Shown here: piece by piece, positions 28,010-37,950 of the stretch
Layout: each line of letters starts with the position of its first letter
Position numbering within the stretch: the stretch's first letter is position 1
NCBI GenBank assembly: GCA_016193585.1
Contig: JACPRW010000006.1
Coordinates: 64,293-128,292, forward strand
Direction: 5' to 3'
Source: Candidatus Aenigmatarchaeota archaeon
GTDB taxonomy: Archaea > Aenigmatarchaeota > Aenigmatarchaeia > GW2011-AR5
DNA length: 64,000 nt
Position numbers and translations under genes: made by a program
The notes under the pieces: model-generated
What the model was told of the DNA's origin: nothing
The model's input: only the letters and a program-made list of their open reading frames with translations
Database searches by the model: none

Positions 28010-28224
28010 AATTGCCGCGCTTGACGGCACAAGAAATTATTAAAATTCTGGAAAAGAAAGGTTTTGTTCTCGCACGCCAGAGCGGCGGCCACCGGATTTA
28101 CAGAAACGAGAAAGGTGTCAGAATAACAGTTCCGTTCCATGCCGGCAAAATTCTGCACCCAAAAATAATCAAAAGCATAATGCGGGACGCCGAAATGAAT
28201 GAAGATGATTTCAGGAAGAAATAG
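28006..28224 (+). CDS. hicA: HicA-family toxin
   Basis: LTAQEIIKILEKKGFVLARQSGGHRIYRNEKGVRITVPFHAGKILHPKIIKSIM. Confidence 0.9.
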   Translation: MKLPRLTAQEIIKILEKKGFVLARQSGGHRIYRNEKGVRITVPFHAGKILHPKIIKSIMRDAEMNEDDFRKK

Positions 28225-28385
28225 TTATGTTCTTCCCTGACTTTTTCTTATTTTTTCACGAATGAGAGACTCACGCTTTGTAGCTGGTGAGCAAAAGCGA
28301 ACTAACGGGAGAGGATGCACAAAGAACAGGGCACAACATCAAGAGCACCATCAGGAAAAGGCTCAGCAATGAAATTACATGACTG

Positions 28386-28575
28386 TTGCCGATACCGACA
28401 GGATAAGGTGCTTTGGTTAAAGATTCTGCAAGCAGAAGGATTCTGCTTTCTGATACATTCGAGTTCCTGACTGTAGGTTTGGCAAAATCCGAAATCGAAT
28501 ATCACAAACAGGAAATCATGGATAAAGCAAAAGTCACTGAAGAAGAATCCAATAAAATTGACGATATGGTGTGCG
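28386..28575 (+). pseudogene. frameshifted, truncated PIN-domain (VapC-like) toxin remnant
   Basis: VADTDRI / frameshift / GALVKDSASRRILLSDTFEFLTVGLAKSEIEYHKQEIMDKAKVTEEESNKI. Confidence 0.65.
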
Positions 28576-28906
28576 TGGCAACGCCATACGGCGATGCAAT
28601 TGCGCTCTCGGGAACGCCCTGCGGCACCGCGTCATGCCAGTCGTAGGGCGCCTGCACGAGGAACTTGACCCTGTCGCCTCCAGCGACCTGCCGCCTGAAG
28701 ACCGCAGAATGGCGGATACGTATCTGCTGCCCGGGCATGTGTGCCCGAACGGCATCGAGCACGGGCATGCACCTCCTGTAGGCATTGTCTACCGGATCGG
28801 CATTGAGCCGATTCCTCGGGAACGGGAAGCAGCGATCCTCGGCGCAGTGAGGGACTGTTATCCTGGTCATATTGTCTACTTGTCGCCGCTGGCACCGGCA
28901 TGAACA

Positions 28907-29350
28907 TCAGAAGCTCTCCAGTATCACGGCGGTTTGCGTTCTGTCCACACCCTGCACATTCCGCAGGTAGGTGGTTACAAATTCGTTGAGCTGCGCGATG
29001 TCCTGGGTTCTGATTTTTACGATGATGTCGCTCGTGCCGGTGACCATCGAAACCTCGTCGACAAACTCGTGCTGCTTGAGCTGCGCGGCAAGCTGGTGCT
29101 GCGTTACCTGCTTCTTCTTGAGCAAATGGTAATCGACGGTGATGAGGACATATGCGGCAATGTTTCGCCGTATCTTCCCTTCGTCGACGACAACCGTGTA
29201 GCCCCTGATGACGCCGGTTTTCTCCATGCGCTTCATCCGGTTGAAGGCGGTCGTCGCCGCGATGCCCGTCTTCTTCGCCAGCTCCTGCGCGGAAAGCCGG
29301 CCGTCCCTCTTCAGCTCCTTCAGAATTTTTATGTCTTTTTCGTCCATCAT
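28907..29350 (-). CDS. Lrp/AsnC-family transcriptional regulator
   Basis: DEKDIKILKELKRDGRLSAQELAKKTGIAATTAFNRMKRMEKTGVIRGY. Confidence 0.92.
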   Translation of the reverse strand: MMDEKDIKILKELKRDGRLSAQELAKKTGIAATTAFNRMKRMEKTGVIRGYTVVVDEGKIRRNIAAYVLITVDYHLLKKKQVTQHQLAAQLKQHEFVDEVSMVTGTSDIIVKIRTQDIAQLNEFVTTYLRNVQGVDRTQTAVILESF

Positions 29351-29447
29351 ATAGAACGTTTATTCCATTACATCTTTAAATATGATATTTTCATTCTTTA
29401 TGTGGAATATTTATATAGTTATCCGATAAGGGGAGGACGGTGATACG

Positions 29448-29876
29448 ATGTCAGACCGCTATGCGTTTATGGCACCCGATGCCAGGAGAACAGTCGTGAA
29501 GGGGCTTCGCGATTACCGCGGCCGCTGCCTGCGGCCGCTGCTGGAGATGCTCGGTGCCGAGGTGTACGACCCCGTGCATCTTGGAACGCTGCTGAGAGGG
29601 GCGATTGAGCAGCACAAAACCTATCTTAATGCAAAGGAGTGGCGCGCTTCGGTCACAGGAGAAATTTATCTCGGACAACCTGATTACCAGTTAGCCGACG
29701 AGGTTCTCGGACGGTTGCAGCGCATACACGCAGATCTGGAACACGTGCCGCTCGCCGATGTGCATAACACTGGCACGGCATCGTATGTCGCATACGCCAT
29801 ACGGCAGCAGGCTGCAGACCTGCTTGAGCGGATGCTCCAGGATTTCCCTGAACTGAGGGATGATTGGGGTGCATGA
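29448..29876 (+). CDS. hypothetical protein
   Basis: 142-aa ORF with archaeal RBS context. Confidence 0.55.
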   Translation: MSDRYAFMAPDARRTVVKGLRDYRGRCLRPLLEMLGAEVYDPVHLGTLLRGAIEQHKTYLNAKEWRASVTGEIYLGQPDYQLADEVLGRLQRIHADLEHVPLADVHNTGTASYVAYAIRQQAADLLERMLQDFPELRDDWGA

Positions 29877-30636
29877 CCGCATGCCGAATTTCGATTCCGG
29901 CGGCTCTATAGTGAAAGAACTCCGGACGCACAGGCCGGGTTATTTCCAGCCATTTCCCTATGACAATTTTCTGGCTGCGGTACAAGCCCTCGCAGCAGCT
30001 GCCCTGGAGCCGGATTTTTACCATGAGGTCGGCCTGGCTGGTTATGCACGCCCCCGGGCGATATACGTTGTGCATGGCAGCAGTGATTCCGTGCCATTGG
30101 CCGGCATTGAGGCGGCAAAAGGATGGCCAGAGGTAACGCTGCACACGCACCTGCCAGGCAGCGCGCTTCCCTTCTTTCCGACTGTCGATGACTTTATTGT
30201 TCATTCCAGGTTCAGAACCTATGAACAAGGGATGCAGGCATATGCAGCCTTAGTAAGCAGAGACGTTCGTTTCCGTAAAGGCGCTGATGTCATACTTTCA
30301 CGGGCTGGCAGGCGCCACTACCTGACCAAATACGGCTTTGATGAAGGGTTCTCGCATCCTGACAGCGGCACGTGCATATGGCCGGACAACGAACAAGGCA
30401 CAGGCGTCAGAAGCCGGTTTTACAGGGCAGGCGTGCCATGCGAAATCGTCACCGAGGCTCCACTTCCGGAAATCGATGTTATGCGGGTGCTCAAGCCATC
30501 AGGAAGGGCTGCAATTGATGTCGTATCCCTTTACATAGCAGAGGCTATCCACGCCAGGCACGGCGATGCATTGTTCTTCGACAGGGAACTGGACTGGTAC
30601 GAAGAGGGGAAGAAGGAATTCATGCTCGATGTCTAG
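29860..30636 (+). CDS. hypothetical protein
   Basis: 258-aa ORF overlapping the previous gene. Confidence 0.55.
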   Translation: MIGVHDRMPNFDSGGSIVKELRTHRPGYFQPFPYDNFLAAVQALAAAALEPDFYHEVGLAGYARPRAIYVVHGSSDSVPLAGIEAAKGWPEVTLHTHLPGSALPFFPTVDDFIVHSRFRTYEQGMQAYAALVSRDVRFRKGADVILSRAGRRHYLTKYGFDEGFSHPDSGTCIWPDNEQGTGVRSRFYRAGVPCEIVTEAPLPEIDVMRVLKPSGRAAIDVVSLYIAEAIHARHGDALFFDRELDWYEEGKKEFMLDV

Positions 30637-30855
30637 CAGAGAGCCTGAGAGCTGCCGCCTCGTGGCACATCACGCGTGGACAAGGCTGTCGTTTTTACGC
30701 AGGAGGGAACGGTGCTCGTCGGAAAGAACGTGAGAAATGCCAGATACAGGCGATAGAGCAAATGACAGAAATTTTTATGCAGGATAGTGCCTTCGCGAGC
30801 TGACATACTATGCCTGAAAATTAATGTCAGCGACTATAAAAAGAAACGAAGGTTG

Positions 30856-31110
30856 ATGACGATGCCAAACTCTGATATGGGCGGCTACGCGCACCATAAG
30901 CCGCGGGGAGTAAGCCGCGCATTTGTACTGAAAGCTGTTGCTGACGAGAAACTCGGCACATGTGATGGGGTACTGAGCGAAATTACGGTTTACGATATCG
31001 GGCGCCTGCCGAAAGGTTCGTATACAGCGGCTCCAGAAGGGTCGCCGGAATACCGGGCGCTGCAGAATGACCCGGCGTACCGTGAAGTCATTATTCTGCC
31101 GCCGAGATAA
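30856..31110 (+). CDS. hypothetical small protein
   Basis: MTMPNSDMGGYAHHKPRGVSRAFVLKAV…. Confidence 0.5.
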   Translation: MTMPNSDMGGYAHHKPRGVSRAFVLKAVADEKLGTCDGVLSEITVYDIGRLPKGSYTAAPEGSPEYRALQNDPAYREVIILPPR

Positions 31111-31124
31111 CCGGAAAGAACGAG

Positions 31125-31379
31125 TCAGTCCTCCTCGTAGTCAGGGTCTTCTTCCCATTTCTCCTCGAGCTCTTCTTCCTCGTGCGTGGCGAGCTCCGGC
31201 TCGCTCTCGGTGATGACGGTGACCGCCATGCCCCCGCTCGCGTTCTTCGCGACCTCGTACTCGGTGCCGCATTCCGCGCACGTCACCGGCCGCTCCTTCT
31301 TCTGGACAGTCTTGACGGTCAGCTTTTCGCTGCATTCGACGCACTGGAACGTGTCTCCATCAACATCAAATTGCATGCG
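31125..31379 (-). CDS. zinc-ribbon protein with acidic tail
   Basis: CVEC…CAECG plus EEEELEEKWEEDPDYEED. Confidence 0.6.
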   Translation of the reverse strand, partial: RMQFDVDGDTFQCVECSEKLTVKTVQKKERPVTCAECGTEYEVAKNASGGMAVTVITESEPELATHEEEELEEKWEEDPDYEED

Positions 31380-31617
31380 CTCCACACATAACACCTATGA
31401 TTACCACGCCTTCCAAGAATTTAAAGATTTTCTGAAGCATAGGTTAACGGCATTTCGCCATGAAATCTTTCAGCACAACACGACAGCACTCAACGCCAAC
31501 GCACGAACGCCTTCTCCACGTGGTTGCGTACACCGCCCGAAACATGGCGCCTGTGCCAATAGAAATTTAAGCTTGTTCGCCATAATGAATCACTTGCTAT
31601 TTCAAGGCGCATCATCT

Positions 31618-31860
31618 ATGACCCCTGCACGCAGTTCCCGCCGCGGTTCGTTACGAATAGAATTTGCCGGCAGGCTCTATCAGGGTGGCGGTGATGTAAC
31701 TTTTTTCCAGGGAAAGCAACTGTACCCGCGCCCGGAGGCGGAGGGCGACCATATTTTGGGTCTTGGTTCGTACATACCACATCATTTTTTTGACAAGGAT
31801 GGTATTCGGTATACCATCAAGGTAACGGACAACAAAGTTACCATAACCATCAAGCAGTAG
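31618..31860 (+). CDS. hypothetical protein (80 aa)
   Basis: MTPARSSRRGSLRIEFAGRLYQGGGDVTFF…. Confidence 0.45.
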   Translation: MTPARSSRRGSLRIEFAGRLYQGGGDVTFFQGKQLYPRPEAEGDHILGLGSYIPHHFFDKDGIRYTIKVTDNKVTITIKQ

Positions 31861-31926
31861 TCGTGGATTTCTTTTCGAATTCACTCAGACAGTTTTCTGG
31901 AGGATTCAAAAAACCAGTAATCCTGA

Positions 31927-32550
31927 TTACGCCGCAATCTTCTGCTTGATTTTCTTGAGCCTGAAGATGTTCTCGCGGTCCAGTTCCTCCAGGCGCAGCG
32001 TGATAAAGGCTGCCGCAAGCCTGAGCCGGGGGATGACGATGAATTCCAGCGAATTGACGCGCCGCTTCGTCCGCTCGATCTCGATAAGAATGTTCCTCAA
32101 CTTCGTTTCCACTTCCGCGGCCATGACGACCGCCTCGAGCAGCTCCTCGTACGCCCTCACCATTTCCTCGAGCCGTATTGACGACGACAACAGGCCGTAG
32201 CCGCGCTCGGCGAGCGTTTTCTTTATCGTGCCGTGCCTGATGACCGGGATGCTCACGCCCATGACGTTCCGGACGTCCAGTTCGATGGACGGCCGCTCCT
32301 TGAGCGCGTAGGAGAGCGTCTTTATCTCCACCGCGCCGTCCAGCGCAAGCGCGAGCTGCAGCTTCCGGTGCGCGATGCCGTACTTCTCGTTGAGGTCCCT
32401 GCGTACGGTCTTCGCTTCCTTGAGGACGCTGAAGAATTCCATGATGAGTCCGTCGCGCTTCTTCTTGAGCAGCTTGTAGCCCGACTGCGCCAGCCGTATC
32501 TGCTTCTTGAGCTTGATGAGCTCGGACCTGGTCGGCTTGACGTTCATCAT
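31927..32550 (-). CDS. atpD: A-type ATP synthase subunit D
   Basis: PTRSELIKLKKQIRLAQSGYKLLKKKRDGLIMEF. Confidence 0.93.
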   Translation of the reverse strand: MMNVKPTRSELIKLKKQIRLAQSGYKLLKKKRDGLIMEFFSVLKEAKTVRRDLNEKYGIAHRKLQLALALDGAVEIKTLSYALKERPSIELDVRNVMGVSIPVIRHGTIKKTLAERGYGLLSSSIRLEEMVRAYEELLEAVVMAAEVETKLRNILIEIERTKRRVNSLEFIVIPRLRLAAAFITLRLEELDRENIFRLKKIKQKIAA

Positions 32551-32579
32551 AGGAACCACACTATGCTCTATTCCGAAGA

Positions 32580-33974
32580 CTACTGCTCAGATTCTTTTTT
32601 CTGATAGTACTTCGCCTTGTGCTCTGACGATATGCGCGTCAATTCTTCTTCAGGCAGGGCTGCGAGCAGCTCCCATGCAAGGTCGAGCGTCTGCTCGATG
32701 CTCCTGTCCTCGTGCAACCCCTGGTTGACGAAGCGCAGCTCGAACTGCTCCGCGAACGCAAGGAATTTCCTGTCCCTCATCGAGAGTGCTTCCTCGCCAA
32801 CGATGGACGCGAGGCTGCGGAGGTCGCGGCCGTCGGCGTAGCCGGCGTAGAGCTGGTCGCTCACCTGCTTGTGGTCCTCGCGCGTCTTGCCCTTGCCGAT
32901 GCCCTGATTCATGAGCCTCGAGAGGCACGGGATGACGTCGATGGCGGGATAGATGCCCTTCCGGTGCAGCTCGCGTGAAAGAACAATTTGCCCTTCGGTG
33001 ATGTAGCCGGTGAGGTCGGGTATCGGGTGCGTTATGTCATCGCCCGGCATGGTGAGTATCGGCAGCTGCGTGATGCTGCCCTTCCGTCCCTTTATCATGC
33101 CGGCGCGCTCGTAGATCGTCGACAGGTCAGTGTACATGTAGCCCGGATAGCCGCGGCGTGCGGGTATCTCCTCGCGCGCCGAGCTGATCTCGCGGAGCGC
33201 ATCGCAGTACGTGGTCATGTCGGTGAGGATGACAAGGATGTGCATGTTCTTCTGGTAGGCAAGAAATTCAGCCGCAGTCAGCGCGAGGCGCGGCGTTATG
33301 AGGCGCTCGATTGCCGGGTCGTTCGCAAGATTCATGAACACCGCAGCGCGCTCGAGCGCGCCGGTCTCCTCGAAGCTCGCGATGAATTTGCGCGCCTCTT
33401 CGTTCGTGATGCCCATTGCAGCGAACACGACGGCGAACGACTCCTCGCCACCAAGCACCTTTGCCTGGCGGGCTATCTGGAGCGCGATATCATTGTGCGG
33501 CAGGCCGGAACCCGAGAAGATGGGAAGCTTCTGCCCCCGCACCAGCGTGTTCATGCAGTCGATGGTCGATACGCCGGTCTGGATGAACTCCTCTGGAGGC
33601 CCCCGCGAGTACGGGTTGATGGCGCTGCCGGTTATTTCCAGCTCGTCCCCGGCAACAATGGCAGGCTTACCGTCAATAGGATTGCCGGTGCCGTCGAATA
33701 CCCTCCCGAGCATGTCGTCGCTTACTTTGAGCCGTATGACATCGCCAAGGAAGCGGATGTGCGCTGACCTGTCGATGCCGCTGGTCCCTTCGAAGCTCTG
33801 GACAACAACGGCATCGCGCGACGTGTCGAGCACCTGTCCCAGCCGGCGCTCGCCGTTCGAGAGGCGTATGCTCACGAGCTCGCCGTAACCGACCGGGTGC
33901 GTTTTCTCCGCGAAAATGAGCGGCCCTGCAATGGATGTTATCGTCCTGTACTCCTTCAATGCGTCCAGATTCAT
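32580..33974 (-). CDS. atpB: A-type ATP synthase subunit B
   Basis: [26 protein letters not shown]…[15 protein letters not shown]. Confidence 0.97.
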   Translation of the reverse strand: MNLDALKEYRTITSIAGPLIFAEKTHPVGYGELVSIRLSNGERRLGQVLDTSRDAVVVQSFEGTSGIDRSAHIRFLGDVIRLKVSDDMLGRVFDGTGNPIDGKPAIVAGDELEITGSAINPYSRGPPEEFIQTGVSTIDCMNTLVRGQKLPIFSGSGLPHNDIALQIARQAKVLGGEESFAVVFAAMGITNEEARKFIASFEETGALERAAVFMNLANDPAIERLITPRLALTAAEFLAYQKNMHILVILTDMTTYCDALREISSAREEIPARRGYPGYMYTDLSTIYERAGMIKGRKGSITQLPILTMPGDDITHPIPDLTGYITEGQIVLSRELHRKGIYPAIDVIPCLSRLMNQGIGKGKTREDHKQVSDQLYAGYADGRDLRSLASIVGEEALSMRDRKFLAFAEQFELRFVNQGLHEDRSIEQTLDLAWELLAALPEEELTRISSEHKAKYYQKKESEQ

Positions 33975-34146
33975 AGAGCCACCTCATTAGTTGTTGGGTA
34001 CGCCTCATCGAGAAGCCTTTTTGCAATGTCGTACGTTCCATGTTCTATATCGATGCCACGCCGCGGGTTCTGCCCGGGCGGGTGTAATTCCCTGTCGAGC
34101 CGCATTTCACTATCTGCAAGCACGTAGCCGGTCATGTATCTCCCGT

Positions 34147-37100
34147 TTATTTTTTCGTGATGAGTCCGTTTATTTCGCTATCGATTGCCTTTTCAGCTTC
34201 GCTGAGGATTGCCTCATAGTCCCTGTTGAATTTCGCCTCGCCGATTTTTGATTTTGACTTGATTGCAATAATCTGCTTGACCGGCACGCCTGCCTTGAGC
34301 GCAGCCCGCGCCTGGTCGCCGTAGTGCATGATGGTCGTCATGATGCGGTAACTCTTTTTCACGTCGCTGTACGCATCGACCTCATGGAAGGCGTTCTGCT
34401 GCAGGAAGAACTCCCGTATGAGGCGCGCAATGTCCAGCGTGAGCTGCTCGCGCTCAGGGAGCGCATCGCTGCCGATAAGCTGCACAATCTCCTGCAGCTT
34501 CTCCTCCTCGGTGAGCAGTTTCTTGATCTCCCGCACGTAGAGCGGCCAGTCGCGCGCGACGTTGCTCTTGTACCATTCGTTGATGGTGTCTTCATACTGG
34601 CTATACGAGGTGAGCCAATTAATCGACGGAAAGTGCCTCCTGTTCGCCAGCTTCGCGTCAAGCGCCCAGAACGCCTTGGTAACGCGGAGCGTCGCCTGCG
34701 TCACCGGCTCCGAGAGGTCGCCGCCTGGAGGCGACACCGCGCCGATGACGGTGATAGAGCCTTCGCTGCCGTTGAGCAGCACTGCTTTGCCCGCGCGCTC
34801 GTAGAACTCGGAGAGGCGCGCAGAGAGGTACGCAGGATAGCCTTCTTCTCCCGGCATTTCCTCGAGGCGCGAAGAGATTTCGCGCATGGCCTCGGCCCAT
34901 CGCGACGTCGAGTCTGCCATGAGCGCGACGTCGTACCCCATGTCCCTGAAGTATTCGGCAATCGTTACGCCCGTGTAGATGGACGCCTCGCGCGCCGCGA
35001 CCGGCATGTTGCTCGTGTTTGCGATGAGCACCGTGCGCTCCATGAGCGGCTTGCCGCTTTTCGGGTCGACGAGCACGGGGAATTCCTTGAGCACCTCGGT
35101 CATCTCGTTGCCGCGCTCGCCGCAGCCGACGTAGACGATCACCGACGCGTCGCTCCACTTCGCAAGCGACTGCTGGGCCACGGTGTTGTGAAGAATCATC
35201 GGCAGATTACCGCCGATAAAATTATGTGTCTCAGGAACAGTTATGTCGTACACATCTGTTTCCTCATTGATTGTTTCTATTTCGGTTATCTCATCGCAGT
35301 GCACATAATCCAAGGCTTTTGCGAATTTTTCGAGAGTTTCCGAATGCAGGGCATGTGTTATCTTCTGGAACGTCTCTGTTGTTTGGTTCTGGTCAACGTA
35401 ATACCCGGCGGTAGATATGCCCTGTTTCTGGAGTGACCACGGCTTTGTCGTTCCAAGTATCTGCCTGAACAGCTTGCTCGTCATTGGCACTATATCAGTT
35501 GAGCTGCAGTAATATTTCTTGCTGTAGTAAGGGTGTATTTTAATCGCTTCTTTTGGTGCTATGAATATTCTGTAATATACCTTCCCTTTTACTTTCTTCT
35601 CGCTGCATTTGTTCAATACACCCATCCTCAACAAAAGATACGCAATGCCTTCTGCCATTTCTTTGCTTGCAGTTGCTATTTCTATGTCATTCCTGCTTAC
35701 ATGGCCGTCGCAGCTGATGTAGGCAACCAGGAAGCTTTTTATCACTGATTCAGGTGAATTCAGAAGTGTAGCGGGAACATTGATTTTATTAGACTTCTGT
35801 CTTAACGGATAGTCCAATAACTGTAACACATTAATCAAAGCCCTGCTGGAAATACTGACTGCTTCTACTGTTCTTGCCCAGAACTCCTTTGTCTCGACAC
35901 CAAATAATTCTTTCGCAAGACAAGAAAATCGTTCTCTCAGGCGTGCGTCCTTATTGAAGAAGATTATTGTTTCGCCGCCTCGTATCATGCCGTCTGCCAT
36001 GAGGTATCCAAGAAACTCTGCAAATGCTTCATCCATGTATTCGTGAATCTTGATTGGTCTCGACTGCCGCTCTGTTTTTATATGGCTTATCTTTATGCTC
36101 TTTCCTGTCACCTTCTCGAGTTTCTTGACAAATGACAGTGTCGGCTTATTAACTTTTGTGTAGAAATTCAGCAAGGTCTTGTAATTCAGACCAAGAAGTG
36201 CTGCTAGTTGTTTTTTTGTTATTTTCCTTTCGCTGGTGAACGAATCTATCAGCAGAGAGATTTCTTCTATGGCATTGCTGTCAGCGACTCTGCACTCAAA
36301 TTCCAAATCCATTTTTTGGTAATCAGCATCCATTTCCAACTTTCTCGGAGAAATAATGTAATCGCCTTCTTTCAGTCTGTACGCCTCCGTTTCCATGATA
36401 CTGAGATTTTCATCAACTTTATACAGTTTGTGAATAGGCGTTATTTTCACTTTTTTACCGGAGCGTGTCTTTATCGCTATTACCTGTTTTGTTTTTCCTT
36501 TGTATACGTGGGTAGCTTTTGTCTCGACTATTTTCTCTCCGTCGAAGGTGTGAACAGATAACGGTCTTTCGAGCGCTATTATTTTTTCTTCCCCGCTTTC
36601 AGTTACACTACCTCGTGCGTTATCGAAAACACGTTTTATATGAACTAATTTACCATCTGCAAGTATCTTCGTATCGCCTGTCACGCACTTTCCGCTCCCA
36701 AATGGACCGGGAATCGCTGCAGTGCCGCCCTTGGCTACCGGAAACAAGGCGTCTATAATCCGCTGGCCGGTGAGCAGCGGAACCACTGGTATGACCTTTT
36801 CCCGCACCGGCCTCGGCAGTCGTATCGGCCACTTCTGGCAGAGCTTCAGCTCATGTGTGCCGACGCTTGCAATAGTTTCCTCGACGGTGAAGTTGCCCTC
36901 CTTTATTTCAGTGAGCATGCCTTCAACGCCGTGCGGGACAAGTATCCGGTGCTCAATGACACCACCTTCCTTCACGGTCCCGATGACATCGCCCGCCCTG
37001 ACTGCGTCGCCTTTCTTCTTTAACGGAACAAAATGCCATTTCTTTTTTCTGTCGAGCGCAGGGACAACCGCGCCGCGCAGGATGAAATCGCCCATTATCG

Positions 37101-37395
37101 CCTTGAGCGCGGGAAGCGGCCGCTGGATGCCGTCATAGATGCTCGTGAGCAGCCCGGGGCCGAGGTCAACGGTGAGCGGCGAGCCCGTGTTTTCCACCGG
37201 CTCGCCGGGCTTCAGGCCTGACGTATCTTCGTATACCTGTATGACCGTCCGGTCAGACTTTATCTGGATGACTTCGCCGAGCAGCTTCTCGTCGCCTACT
37301 TTGACCACGTCGTACATCCGGGCATCTAGGCCTTCGGCAGTAACGACCGGACCGGAAACGCGGTATATCTTTGCCACTGCAATCCCTCCATTCAT
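34147..37395 (-). CDS. atpA: A-type ATP synthase catalytic subunit A precursor containing an intein
   Basis: GPFGSGK P-loop interrupted by CVTGDTKI…MILHN, resuming TVAQQSLAKWSDASVIVYVGCGERGNEMTEVL. Confidence 0.97.
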   Translation of the reverse strand: MNGGIAVAKIYRVSGPVVTAEGLDARMYDVVKVGDEKLLGEVIQIKSDRTVIQVYEDTSGLKPGEPVENTGSPLTVDLGPGLLTSIYDGIQRPLPALKAIMGDFILRGAVVPALDRKKKWHFVPLKKKGDAVRAGDVIGTVKEGGVIEHRILVPHGVEGMLTEIKEGNFTVEETIASVGTHELKLCQKWPIRLPRPVREKVIPVVPLLTGQRIIDALFPVAKGGTAAIPGPFGSGKCVTGDTKILADGKLVHIKRVFDNARGSVTESGEEKIIALERPLSVHTFDGEKIVETKATHVYKGKTKQVIAIKTRSGKKVKITPIHKLYKVDENLSIMETEAYRLKEGDYIISPRKLEMDADYQKMDLEFECRVADSNAIEEISLLIDSFTSERKITKKQLAALLGLNYKTLLNFYTKVNKPTLSFVKKLEKVTGKSIKISHIKTERQSRPIKIHEYMDEAFAEFLGYLMADGMIRGGETIIFFNKDARLRERFSCLAKELFGVETKEFWARTVEAVSISSRALINVLQLLDYPLRQKSNKINVPATLLNSPESVIKSFLVAYISCDGHVSRNDIEIATASKEMAEGIAYLLLRMGVLNKCSEKKVKGKVYYRIFIAPKEAIKIHPYYSKKYYCSSTDIVPMTSKLFRQILGTTKPWSLQKQGISTAGYYVDQNQTTETFQKITHALHSETLEKFAKALDYVHCDEITEIETINEETDVYDITVPETHNFIGGNLPMILHNTVAQQSLAKWSDASVIVYVGCGERGNEMTEVLKEFPVLVDPKSGKPLMERTVLIANTSNMPVAAREASIYTGVTIAEYFRDMGYDVALMADSTSRWAEAMREISSRLEEMPGEEGYPAYLSARLSEFYERAGKAVLLNGSEGSITVIGAVSPPGGDLSEPVTQATLRVTKAFWALDAKLANRRHFPSINWLTSYSQYEDTINEWYKSNVARDWPLYVREIKKLLTEEEKLQEIVQLIGSDALPEREQLTLDIARLIREFFLQQNAFHEVDAYSDVKKSYRIMTTIMHYGDQARAALKAGVPVKQIIAIKSKSKIGEAKFNRDYEAILSEAEKAIDSEINGLITKK
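35185..36687 (-). other. AtpA intein (501 aa) with LAGLIDADG-type homing endonuclease motifs
   Basis: C+1 block A CVTGDTKILADGK; C-terminal NFIGGNLPMILHN|T; FLGYLMADGMI and FLVAYISCDGHV. Confidence 0.93.
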
Positions 37396-37403
37396 TTCCA
37401 TAA

Positions 37404-37602
37404 TCAGAACCACTCGCTGTCCGCTCGCAGTTCCGATACCTCCACTTACTTTTTGAAGTCAGAACCACTCGCTGTCCGCTCGCAGTTCCGATACCTCCAC
37501 TTACTTTTTGAAGTCAGAACCACTCGCTGTCCGCTCGCAGTTCCGATACGAGGAGAAGCTTTGCTTCTCCTGTACGTGAAAACCTTATGGTCTTCACTGT
37601 AC
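37404..37602 (-). repeat. 55-bp tandem repeats (37404, 37459, 37514 starts) plus two inserted hairpin modules in atpF-atpA intergenic leader
   Basis: TCAGAACCACTCGCTGTCCGCTCGCAGTTCCGATACCTCCACTTACTTTTTGAAG repeated. Confidence 0.92.
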
Positions 37603-37608
37603 CTCCAC

Positions 37609-37911
37609 TTACTTCCACAGGTCAACGCCGAGCGAGCGCTTGATCATGAGCCGCAAATTCTCCTCGGCCTCGATGTCGTGCGACAGCGTCACGACCGTCG
37701 GGCGCACCTTGGTCATCGCTATCTCCCTGTTCCGTTCCGAAAGCTGCGCGAACGTCTTCTTGTCCATCACGGCGATGCCCACGTCATCGCTGTCCATGAC
37801 CTGCTCGAACGTCCTGTTGACCGTGTCCTTCCCGACGATGAACGACTTCCGCACGCCGGCTATATGGAAGCCCAGCACAAACTGCTCATCGCCGATGACC
37901 GCTATCTCCAT
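37609..37911 (-). CDS. atpF: A-type ATP synthase subunit F
   Basis: MEIAVIGDEQFVLGFHIAGVRKSF. Confidence 0.9.
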   Translation of the reverse strand: MEIAVIGDEQFVLGFHIAGVRKSFIVGKDTVNRTFEQVMDSDDVGIAVMDKKTFAQLSERNREIAMTKVRPTVVTLSHDIEAEENLRLMIKRSLGVDLWK

Positions 37912-37914
37912 ATC

Positions 37915-37950
37915 AGAACCACTCACTTCGTTCGCAGTTCCGATACCTCC
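37915..37950 (-). promoter_or_regulatory. atpF leader hairpin with tandem G.A mismatches between SD (GGAGGT) and ATG
   Basis: mRNA sense GGAGGTATC-GGAACTGCGAACGAAGTGAGTGGTTCT-GAT-ATG. Confidence 0.65.

Noticed and set aside
28571-28903. 110-aa ORF after the PIN remnant
   Set aside because: Open on both strands, no recognisable motif and no clear start context; cannot support it as a gene.
32640-33980. Long antisense ORFs over atpB/atpA (e.g. 32988..33767, 34324..35436)
   Set aside because: Opposite-strand shadows of GC-rich conserved genes.
37404-37560. CRISPR-like array
   Set aside because: Whole 55-bp unit including the 'spacer' is identical between copies, so it is a tandem duplication, and no cas genes are present.
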